From NCBI GenBank assembly GCA_033558025.1, contig JAUCEF010000007.1, positions 1,178,001 to 1,242,000 of the forward strand: 64,000 nt of DNA. Direction: 5' to 3'. The stretch is from Phytophthora sp. 'mugwort'. Lineage: Eukaryota; Oomycota; Peronosporomycetes; Peronosporales; Peronosporaceae. Below, piece after piece: positions 10,834 to 19,953 of this stretch. Under the pieces are notes generated by a model. It had not been told where the DNA came from, made no database searches, and saw only the letters and a program-made list of their open reading frames with translations. The position numbers and the translations under genes were made by a program. The stretch's first letter is position 1, and each line of letters begins with the position of its first letter.

Positions 10834-11145
10834 AAACCGTGGACACACCGTATCTGATTGTATCAATCGATAAGGCCCGGAACCTTCCGCTCCAAGAGCG
10901 TTTTACTGATTGCTTCGCAGGCAGTATTCACACTCAGATGTCAACAGCCAATCGGTCTTTTGACCTCCCTCGTTCGCCTCGCGATAACAGCCCTCGCGCG
11001 AGCTAAGCCCTTCTGTGTCTTCGACACCTTCGTTATCCTCGTCATCCCGTACGGGAGAGGTCCCTGACCGTGCGCCACCCGCACCGTCGCGGCCTCGGTG
11101 CGAGAGTATCACTCAGCGCACAAGCGCCGATACGGTCAAAGGACC

Positions 11146-12677
11146 ATGAGTGGAGGCGGCGAAGCCGCTGGAGGCAGTGCCCCGTATGCTTTGCGCGAGA
11201 CGCCCTCTTTGACGACCTTGAAGAAGATGAAGAGGAGGTCGGCTACACGGAGTCCATGACTGGTAACCCTGTCCGCTGGCCGAGCCCGCGCCGCCAACTG
11301 CGCGCTCCGAATAGTTTCGAGCTCTCGACTCCACGAGTCCTGCTCAATGCGCTTCCGCTACCTTCGCGGGGAACAGCAGATGATCCCAGGGGATCTGGTG
11401 TCGTCACCAATTTTTTTTGACGAAGTCCAGGAGCAACAGCTCGCGGCTGATCCGCAGCTCCTCCGTTCGAGGCGACATATGGCTCGGCCATTGCTTACCC
11501 CGTCACGTCGTGACTATGGCTTTGAGCCTCGCCATCCCAGCGAAGTGGCTCGCCGAGCAGCATCGGAGTTGCTTAACACATATGTTAATGGGCCGGCGGC
11601 TACAACGCCCGACGAACTCGCCGCGCGAGAGTCTCTCAGAGAGAGATACCTGACTCCTCAAATGACTACTCAGCGCGAGTATCGTGAGCGCCTGCAAGTG
11701 CAAGCTTGGCACGGCTCGGTTCCACTGATGCGGACTTATCCAGTCGTGCTCCTGTCAGGAGAGATGTCTTGGGAAGACGATGGACAGTTCCAAAGTTGGT
11801 GGAAGGAGCTCGCAAGCTCTCTTCCCTTGATGCCCTTCGGGCTAGTTTCAGTGAAACTGATGTTCGAGTCGAGCGTAGACTCCGTTTCGAGTTCGCGAAA
11901 CTCAAGGCGAAACGCCAATTACCCCCTGCCTACCGGCCTCGCCCCCAGGGCTCTCTCGCACTCGGTGCTTCTGCTGTCACAGCCAGCGGCTCTCACGCTC
12001 GTGAGGCCGCTCCTCTTCAAGACCAGAACGACAGCTTTTGCTGCTGGCCTTGGGCCCCCAGCGGCTATTGCCGGGAAGCGCCAGGCGAGCGACGCCTCGG
12101 TCGCTGGCCCTCGGGGCTCTGCTGATCGCGTCGATCGAAAGCGTCCAGAACGTCAGGGCAACCTTGCCGGAGGGGAATCTCGTACTCTCAAGGGTTCTGT
12201 GAGCGAGGATAACCCCTCCACTTCACAAGATATGGGTACGACCCTGGCGACGACGCCGCGCCACTAAGCGCTCCAGAGGATAGTAGGAAGTTCCCTGCTC
12301 ATCGAGCAACGGCGGTGGAGGCCGATGATCGGCTGGATCCTCGCGCTGCGAGTCGCAGTGATCTGCTAGCGGTCGAGAGGCGGGTGCAAACCCTGTTCGA
12401 CTCGCTGCAGTGGGCGACGAGTCATCGTGACCGGCTCGCTGACGAGATCGATGCCGTGCATCATCGGGTCGACTGGTTTCAGTCTCCTGTTTCGGTTGCC
12501 AACCGCCTGGAGCTCCTGGAGCAGTCCTCTGCTCGTCGCTTCGAAGCGCTGTACCGTTCGCTCGCTGAGCTACGTGGTCAGTTGGACCTCCTCATGCGCC
12601 TCCAGCGCTTTGGCCAGCCACCGGCTGTGACGCCAAGGCCTCCGCGCTCACCCGAGCCGGGTTTCGCTACGGCTTAA
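11146..12677 (+). pseudogene. Coding-like stretch antisense to the gypsy element, between pol and the LTR
   Basis: Plus-strand frames with protein-like composition follow each other with frame changes. The first runs from ATG 11146 with an acidic segment (DDLEEDEEEVGY). The second lies in 11347-12267, with helical text such as DELAARESLRERYLTPQ. The third is in the 11706-12125 frame (FAKLKAKRQLPPAYRP). The fourth is an intact 120-aa frame at 12315-12677 rich in helix formers (RRVQTLFDSLQWATSHRDRLADEI begins it, then LELLEQSSARRFEALYRSLAEL) that looks like a coiled coil. No family is recognised. It could be a gag from a second element or an antisense ORF belonging to this element, as known in some plant Ty3/gypsy lineages. 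Its last ~80 bases overlap, antisense, the C-terminal tail of pol. Confidence 0.45.
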
Positions 12678-12689
12678 GGAAGCCTACGT

Positions 12690-13904
12690 AAAACACGGGG
12701 TGTGTACGTATCTTCTTCGGAAGATTGAGCGTGTACGCAAGGCCTTTCCTGGCCACGACCTTGAAAGGTCCAATGAAGCGTGGGAGCAACTTGGTCTTAA
12801 GGACCGCAGACGCTGCATGTGTAGGTAGGGTTTTTGCGTTTAGTAAAACTTTGTCACCACGTTAAACACTTCAATGTTGCTTCTGCCTTTCGCATCAGCC
12901 TGTTCCTTCTGAACATCTTGGCTTTCAGCCATCGCATCGCGTACTTGTCGTAAGACATTTAAACGCGTAGACACGAACGTGTCAACTTGCCTGCGAACTG
13001 CAGCTGGGCTGATATCATCTAGCCCATCGGCTATCCCTCCCCAACTAAGCCCAGAACCACGGAGTGGTGGCGTCAGCGGGACGCGAGGGTGTTTGACCGT
13101 TCAAATAGAACGGGGTGAAGCCTGTCGAGGCATGCACCGCATTGTTCAATGCAAACTCAACGAGTGGGAGCACGGCGCTCCATTTCTTGGTCTTTTTGCA
13201 CAATGCTCCGAAGCATGTCTTCGACAACTCGATTCACGCATTCAGTCTGGCCATCGGTCTGCGGATGGTCCGGCTGTGGACATATCGAGTCGAGTGCCGA
13301 GCACCTTACAGACCGACGTCCAAAACTTACCCGCGAAACGGGGATCTCGATCCGAGACAATTGCCTCTGGCAGACTATGTTGTCGAAAGATACGGTCCAT
13401 GAACAACGTGGTTGTTCCTTCTCCATCGATGGAGTCCGGCACCGTCGCTAAATGAGACATCTTGCTCAATCGGTCGACAAAGACCACGATGCCCGTGTTC
13501 CCCGTCGCATCCCGTGGCAGGCCGAACACAAAGTCCATACTCATGGATTGCCAACACCTCCTGGGTACAGGCAAGCTGACCAACGGCGCAGCCCAGCGTG
13601 GCGAGGGTTTAACCCGTTGACACGTCTCACACGTGCGTACATACGTACTGACCCACTTGTAAAGCTTCAGCCACCAGTAGTGGGAGCTCACCGAGCTGTA
13701 GGTCTTTTCTTGGCCGAGACGACCACCAAGTGGGGGTATTATGTGCCTCATAGAGGATACGATACTTGAGATTCTCTTCCTGAGGAACCACGACACGTGG
13801 GATGTCTTCTGGACCAGTAACGTAGTACAATAAGCCACCATCGAGAGTGTATCGATGTAGCCTCGCTCGCAACCGCGCTGACAGCTTAATGTCTGAGTTA
13901 GCAA
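12690..13904 (-). pseudogene. Gypsy integrase
   Basis: The zinc-binding N-terminus retains YVRTCETCQRVKP. The DDE core follows: MDFVFGLP (first D), VFVDRLSKMSH, SDRDPRF (second D region), then after a frameshift DHPQTDGQTECVNR with the catalytic Glu. A further frame change gives PLVEFALNNAVHASTGFTPFYLN. The C-terminal GPFKVV...AYTLNLP...THPVFYVGFLKP segment ends at a stop near 12676. Several frameshifts make it non-functional. Confidence 0.85.
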
Positions 13905-14346
13905 ACTCCGAGCTTCCTAGCGCATGTAGCAGAGCTACGCAGGACTCGTCGCGCGCGTACGCAGCGCGGGTCAAGTCTGTCACAGACGAAGTCACCGTCG
14001 TGACGTGAGCGACCTCATAGTCTGGTGTGCGTGATAACGCATCGGCCAACACGTTCTGCCTGTCAGGCTTGTACTTCACCTCGAAGTTGTACTCCTCAAA
14101 GATGGAGAGCCAACAGGCCATTCTCTGACAGAGATGAGGCGACTGCGTCGCAGTGCGTAGCGACGCATGATCAGTGTAGATCACAAACGGCTTGGAGCCG
14201 AGCAGGTGAATCCTGAATTTGACGAGCGCATACTTCATCGCAAGTGGCTCTTTGTCATGAACTGGATAGTTCCTCTTAGCAGTCTTAAGTTGGCGAGATT
14301 CAAACGCGATTACGCGCTCACATTCTTTATCGTCTGCTTGCAACAA
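13905..14346 (-). pseudogene. Gypsy RNase H
   Basis: Contains VIAFESRQLKTAKRNYPVHDKEPLAMKYAL (in pieces typical of retroviral-type RNase H), followed by PFVIYTDHASLR with the conserved Asp, and KYKPDRQNVLADALSR before integrase. It is open over this stretch but linked by frameshifts to RT upstream. Confidence 0.8.
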
Positions 14347-14497
14347 AGCACTGATGGCAAAGTCCGACGCGTCACAGACGACACTGAAAGGACGATCGGG
14401 GTCTGGCAGGGCCAGGATCGGCGCCGGAAGGAGAGTCTCCTTAATGGCTTCAAAAGCCGTTTGATGTCCGGCGTCTCAACACCAGTCCACATCCTTC

Positions 14498-15391
14498 TTA
14501 AGGAAATTGGACAGGCCTTGCCATCTCAGCATAGTCTTGCTGTACTTGTGCAAGTAATTGGCCAGGCCAAGCCGCTTCCGTAAGTACTTCTGGTTCTTTG
14601 GAACCGGCCAGTCTACAATGGCTTGACCTTAGCGGGATCCGCTCGAAGGCCTCGCTTCCCAATGATGCATCCCAGAAAGGGGATCGCTTCAGCGCCGAAG
14701 CTCCAATTGTCAATGTTGGCATACAACTTGTGTGTGCGCATGCACTCGAGCACCGCTCGCAGGTGCTCAATGTGGTTCTCCACATCAGTCTTTCCGTGCT
14801 CCGCACGACTGTGGACGAATATATCGTCGAAGTATGTCTGAGCATACGCCCTGTGGGCCTGAACAGCTGCGTCACAAGAGGATTGAACGTCGCAGGCGCA
14901 TTCGACAGCCCTTGGGGCATTACTAGCCACTCCCAGAGCATAACGCTCGGAGTGCTGGAGCACCGTAAGCGGAACATCGCTTGCTCGCATAAGCAATTGA
15001 TAGTATCATTGACCAAGTCGAGGGCACTGTACCCCGTACAGCCCGTCATGTTGTTCTGGAGAATATCCTTTCTAGGAATAGGCGCTTGCGCCGGAATGGT
15101 GGCTGCGTTGAGCCTATTAAAAGCATGAACGATTCGCCACTTGCCATTCGGCTTTCTGACACAGAACGTAGGCGTTGAGTGCGGAGGCTTGCTCTCGCGC
15201 ACCATAGCCGCCTCGTGCTTAGCACGGAAGAACGCGTCAATGACGTCACACTGTTCTCGTGGCAAAGACCACTGCCTTGTCACACAGTATTTGGTTCCAG
15301 GAACCAGGTCAATCTCATGAAGTACACCTCGATTCGGAGGTAGCCTCGTGGGAGGTTCCTTCGAGACCACGTCTTGATATTCCTTCACCAA
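14498..15391 (-). pseudogene. Gypsy reverse transcriptase
   Basis: The frame starts in the RT fingers (PPNRGVLHEIDLVPGT, FCVRKPNGKWRIVHAFNRLN) and includes YSALDLVN and LVMPQGLSNAPATF. The catalytic YFDDIFVHS is encoded in another frame at about 14808-14834, showing a frameshift just before the active site. The thumb (EAIPFLGCIIGKRGLRADPAKV) is in that second frame. The DLVN site should read D.. in active enzymes and is kept, but the broken frame rules out function. Confidence 0.85.
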
Positions 15392-15954
15392 AGAGTAGTA
15401 CGGATCCGAGGGTCCTTGAGGATCGAGGATCCTGCCCGCGCATTCAGCGCCTTCTTGGTGTCCGCAAGGACTGCTTTATCTAAAAAAAAAAAAGCGACGA
15501 CAAGTTTAACTCCTCTTCAGGTCGTAGAATGACCAACTCGGCTAACTCGCCGGCCATCAAGGCGTCGCCGAACTCGGTTTCGTCCAGCTCCAACAGAGCG
15601 TCCCCAGTGGGCATAGTCTCTAGACTGATGTCGCCATCGACTGCCCCTGTCACTCTTGTTGACGAGTGTGTATAGCTGCTCGCTATCACCAGGGGTCTCT
15701 TCACTCGTCATCCTAGACGTGTCAGACGTTATGCGTCTCATGGCTGACGCTTGGCGTCGTAGCCTTCTCCCCGCTGAGACTGTTTGCCTCGAAGAGGTCC
15801 TAACAGTCACACCAGTTGCGTCTACAGGTGCTTGCACCGTGTGCGTTTCACCCGAGACTGGTATGTCTTGGCCGATAACCGTCGCAGAGCTGCGATGCTC
15901 GCAGTCTCCACCCGGTGGATTACGTGCCACGTCACCTCCATCAGTGGGCACTCG

Positions 15955-16160
15955 GCCTTGATGGCCCGGCCCACGGCCGGCCACACCACGCATGGCTTGT
16001 AGCGACAATTCGTCGTCGTGATGAGTGTCACTGTCGTGACCAATGTCACCATGACGTTGGTCACCCAGCAGATTGCCTGCCGCTCCACTGGCATCTGAGG
16101 CCCGCGGCCTTGATGCCCCGGTATATTGCCGGCCACGCCACGCATGGCGTGTAACGACAC
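15955..16160 (-). repeat. Imperfect direct duplication in the gypsy protease-RT linker
   Basis: Segments 15955-16008 and 16107-16160 are similar, each carrying CCTTGATG..CC, then GCCGGCCAC(A/G)CCACGCATGGC and a tail GTAGCGACA or GTAACGACA. They are about 152 bp apart. The surrounding minus-strand frames are Gly/Arg-rich and have no domain. Confidence 0.55.
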
Positions 16161-16283
16161 ACCGTCATCGGGACGAGAGTCATTGTCGTGACACGTCACC
16201 TGTGCCACCCAGCGGGTTACCTGCCGCTCCAGTCACAGCCCACGAGCACTGCTCGGAACTCTTGCCCTCAACACCTTCCGTGT

Positions 16284-16760
16284 CTACAAGTTCGGATACT
16301 CTGATGTCCAGCACGTTGACCGACTCGGTCCAGTGCCCGCGCCAAAAGCGCTTTTTTTTCTTCCTACAGCGGTGGGTTCATGACTCACCAAAGCTCCACC
16401 AGGAGTAAAGCGCGTTGCGCCCAAGGCCTTCGACCTCCAATCAATCCATGGCTCATGACGTTCCAGCCATGCCATGCCCAGGATTGGGTCGCACCTCGAA
16501 TCCAGGTCCAGGACCATACATCGTTCCACGCTATCGAAGTCGAAAAACACCACGTCCAGGTTCACAGGAACCTTGGGCACCGTGATACGGGTCCCCGTCG
16601 CTAGGCGCACAGTGATGAGTCACTCCTGCGATCCCTGAGCGCCTCAGCGTACTGCTGACTTCCTTACATCGTGGAGCGTAGTTGCCCGACGCTCTGGAAT
16701 CGATCAAGATGGTCCATGGCTTCTCAAAGCCCTTCACCGTCGCCTCGATGACGAGCAAGA
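16284..16760 (-). pseudogene. Gypsy aspartic protease
   Basis: The upstream frame has LIDSRASGNY, where active enzymes have D-S/T-G-A-S, so the catalytic Gly is replaced by Arg. A second frame supplies the C-terminal half (VFFDFDSVERCMVLDLDSRCDPILGMAWLERHEPWIDW, in short pieces), including the conserved ILGM.WL. A frameshift separates the halves. Confidence 0.75.
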
Positions 16761-16890
16761 CCGGCTTGCATACACGTTCCGTGTTAGTGAGTACGGCTCT
16801 CTCCGGGGCTGGGTCCTGTTGCCCTCCACCTCCATGAGGCTCAACAGAACTCAGTACTTCCCCAGCAAGACGCCCCGCGCCTACTGAGTG

Positions 16891-17300
16891 TCACCGTTTC
16901 CCCGCGACGAGGCCATGGCTTGGCTCGATGCAGAGCGATGGTTCGTAGGAGCTTGTCGCGACCTGCGTGACGGGCAGAGTTGATCTCAAATGGGTGCTGC
17001 TTCGGCAGATGAAGCACCGACGGACACCCATACGCTGGTCAGGAGCATGAAGCTCAACCTCCTCATCTTCAGCGTAGCTGAGGTCCATAGGGACCGGTCC
17101 GTCGGACGGAGTAGCGTTGGCAACGCCCCAGCCAAGTCGAAACGACTTAAAGTTGAACTCGGCGTTCAACGCCAATCTCACGGCCTCTTCAAAAGAGGAA
17201 GGGTGAGTGCGGATAACTTCCGTCCTGGCCACGCCAGTGCGGATGCCCTCCATAAAGACTGTCACGTCACTACCTCTGGCAGAGGATCGGCCGTCATGCC
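16891..17300 (-). pseudogene. Gypsy gag, C-terminal half
   Basis: The frame contains VFMEGIRTGVARTEVIRTHPSSFEEAVRLALNAEFNFKS (in pieces typical of the retrotransposon gag fold), PVPMDLSYAE, and a decayed zinc knuckle CFICRSSTHLRS that lacks the final His/Cys ligands. It is cut at its N-terminal side at about 17300 by the array unit; the first residues of the open frame there come from array DNA. Confidence 0.75.
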
Positions 17301-18319
17301 AATACATCCACGCTAAAACATGAAGCACAGGGCGTTGGCACTTGTGGTAAGTCCCTCAAACGTCGGTCCATATAATAGCAACCAAAATCACGATTACCAC
17401 TACTCAAATGATACGCTGGCTGCAGAAAAATAATGAAATACAATCCAGAGATAACCTTTGTCCGGAAGCATTATCCCCATCGTTGCTGACGCACTCTGAC
17501 GGTTCACGGTTCCCCGTCAGGGAGGAGAATCGGGGGCATGAGCCGCTATGCGGCCACAACCGATAAAGTAGTTGTTTTGCTTCCATCGCAGAAGCGCAAC
17601 AGCGGTGAACGTCAAGAATGAACCGCTGCTAAATGGCGAGTGAATAGTAGCACAAAATCACTGAAACCGACGGTACGCTAGGTATACCCCTTCTTGGAGA
17701 CAGCAGAGCTGATAGTGTGACCACGAACAATGAACTGTTTTGAGACAGAAGGATGGGTTTACACACGTACCCTGACTGGTGGCCCCCAAAGCGAACGGAA
17801 CATGCTAGAGTTGAGACAAAGCAGTATTCACATGACCAGGAAAAGGCCACAACGATACTCTACTGAGCCCGTAATTGCGTGAGTGTGCCGAAGCAAATCT
17901 AATGCTGTGAAGAACGATACGCTTCCCGCGAAGCCAATGGAAGTCTGATCGTGAGCACAAAATACTGTTGGCTGCACTGGACCTTTTGGATAAAACCCGG
18001 TGGCACGCAATGGCTATCATTAATACACGTATCGACTAGGTGGAAATCGTAGCAAGGCCAGACATGTCTGCGCGGAGTGCGGGTCAAGAATGGTTCAACC
18101 GCTACCATCGACCAGAGCGCTGTACCGGGTCTAAACTCCAGTGTGGGTGCCGAGTTGCTCGATAGCTATGGTTGAATGCGGTTCTGGAACCAATAACTAG
18201 ACGATGCAAGTCTGGGGCAGGCATATGACGGTGTTGCAAAGAGGCAGCGGTGCGCTGTCCCGCACAAGCGAGCGCAAAGCATCGGAGGTAGAGGCAAAAG
18301 AAGAGCCCCCAGGCGGGAT
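17301..18319 (+). repeat. Partial array unit at the left edge of the direct array
   Basis: This equals the part of the 2,556-bp unit from AATACATCCACGC to the 3' end of tRNA-Thr. It begins abruptly in gypsy gag and ends abruptly in the LINE at 18320. It carries no intact RNA gene. Confidence 0.9.
18304..18319 (-). pseudogene. tRNA-Thr 3' fragment cut by the LINE
   Basis: Only the last 16 nt of the tRNA (acceptor 3' strand and part of the T arm) remain before the LINE sequence starts. The same break is found inverted at 56705-56720. Confidence 0.85.
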
Positions 18320-18640
18320 TAACAAAAAATACATTACACTTTAAGGCTAGTAAGCAAACTACTTAGCTACCCTACTTGCTATTTGGGATCGATTTGGGTC
18401 ATGTGGACCCAAAAATTGGGTACGAAGTATCCAATTGGTGTCCAGAAAAGGTCCATTTTCTCGAAAGTGGGTACCCTGAAAGACCCATTTTAGTGTCCAG
18501 GAGGAAACCGGTGGACGTCCGGAGACGTCTCTGGGCCGAGTTGGGCATTTGCAGGACCTTTCCGATGGGGTCTATACAAAAACCAAGTATAACCCGATGA
18601 ACCAGGTGGTGGTGAGCCACCTACTTCTAGTGAGCTCAGA

Positions 18641-18694
18641 TAGCTCAGCTGGTTAAGCATCCAGTGTCGGACGGAAGCGGCCAGGGTTCAATCC
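18641..18694 (+). other. tRNA-like A and B boxes (SINE-type head) antisense in the LINE 3' region
   Basis: TAGCTCAGCTGG at 18641-18652 matches an A box and GGTTCAATCC at 18685-18694 matches a B box, 32 bp apart. The sequence between them does not form a proper anticodon arm. This is what tRNA-derived SINE heads look like. It faces opposite to the LINE, so it may be a SINE inserted in the LINE tail. Confidence 0.55.
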
Positions 18695-18796
18695 CCGGGC
18701 CGACCAGACCTTTCGGACGATGGTTGGGGTTTGGCCGCGAAGGTTGGGATATCTGGTCTTGTGACTGGACTGGTGGTCTTGGGGGCTACTGGGCGC

Positions 18797-18947
18797 CGTC
18801 TCATGGGCTGTAGGCCTGGAAGCACGGTTAGACCCGGTAGTTCTTGAGACTGCTTGATCGGGCACTTCAGTAGGAGAGATGCGGGTCGTGGTCTAGAGGG
18901 GCAAAGCCTCCCATCGTCGTCTCATGGGCTTGTAGGCCTGGTAGTAC
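18797..18947 (+). repeat. Short direct duplication in the LINE 3' region
   Basis: CGTCTCATGGGCTGTAGG at 18797 recurs as CGTCTCATGGGCTTGTAGG at 18918, followed in both by CCTGG and a related tail. The copies are 121 bp apart. Confidence 0.6.
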
Positions 18948-19266
18948 GCGCGGCTCGGGAGTGTGGCGCCGCTCTAGACCTCCAAGGAGTAGTCTAGTGA
19001 TGTCGTGCATGCCATAACACGGGTAAGCGTCTGTAGCGTGTCGCGTTCTTCGCCCGCCTGTCCGCTAACGTGGGGCCCCGCCTGGGTTCAAAAATCCACA
19101 CCGCCTTTGGGTACAGCAGACATAAGGCAACGCCCGCTAAGCGATCGGCAAATGGAGCCGGGAACTTGGCGTATGGGCGTGAAAGTGGTGGAGACTGAAA
19201 CCAGTATGGCCGATCACGCCGGCGGCGGATTGTAAGACATCAGGATGAAGCCTTGAGCTTGTGGCC

Positions 19267-19950
19267 TTACCTTCGGGCCACAGGCGTCTCTTCCCGGCTA
19301 CGGTTCAACATGGCCGCGGGAAAGGAGCCCCGCTGACGGGTTTCCACCGCGCGATCGCTTGAATCTGCAGTCGTGAAGGGCGTCAACGCTCCGGACGTCT
19401 CTTCCCTGTCGTGGTTCAACATGTCCGCGGGTAAGGAGTCCCGCTGACGGGCTTCCGCCTCGTGGTCGCTTGGGCCATTGTCGTCGAAGGGTGCCGACAC
19501 AGGCAGTCCTCGCAATAAGGTGTGTAGTTGCCTACTCACCTGCGTGGACTGTCTTATTGCTTGCGCCTGGGTTGCCTGCCATAAGGCAGCAACATGAAGG
19601 TCAATCAGGGCGTGCACCCGAGCCTTGACGCCGATGAGACTTGGTTCATACTCGTGGAAGCGGATGTCATTGCGGTGCGTCCATAGGCAGCGAAGTACCA
19701 CAACTCTCACTATGTGGAAGACCGCAAAGAGGCTGTAACCAAAGTCCTTTTTGGCTCGGGGCGTAGGCATGATGTCCGCGAAGTAGACCACAGTCGCCCA
19801 CTCAATGGGAGACTCAAACCACTGTTGGAACACCTCAAGCCATTCCGCCCATACGGTTGCCGCAAAGTCACAATACCAAAAGAGATGGGAGACGGTTCAA
19901 TGACTCCACACCCATGATGGCAGCGAGTCATAGCGCCTTGCACGTGCTGC
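19267..19950 (-). pseudogene. LINE ORF2 C-terminus with zinc-binding motif
   Basis: Encodes the zf-RVT-type region and tail. In this copy one A is missing near 19896 compared with the inverted copy, splitting RCHHGCGVIE from HLFWYCDF. The frame 19833-19267 then stays open to its stop. A separate frameshift near 19965, shared with the inverted copy, detaches it from the RT. Confidence 0.8.
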
Positions 19951-19953
19951 AGC

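Larger units (their letters stand above)
10535..17300 (-). mobile_element. Degenerate Ty3/gypsy LTR retrotransposon, 5' end missing
   Basis: On the minus strand the order is gag (17300-16891), protease (16760-16284), RT (15391-14498), RNase H (14346-13905), integrase (13904-12690), then an antisense coding-like stretch (12677-11146), a polypurine tract and one LTR (10821-10535). Protease-RT-RNase H-integrase order defines Ty3/gypsy. Every domain is broken by stops or frameshifts, so the element is dead. At 17300 the gag frame is cut directly onto the tandem-array unit and no 5' LTR is present, so array expansion or recombination removed it. Confidence 0.85.

Noticed and set aside
18653..18865. 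70-codon minus-strand frame rich in Thr/Ser/Pro in the LINE 3' region
   Set aside because: It lies over the tRNA-like sequence and short duplications and is downstream of the LINE stop.
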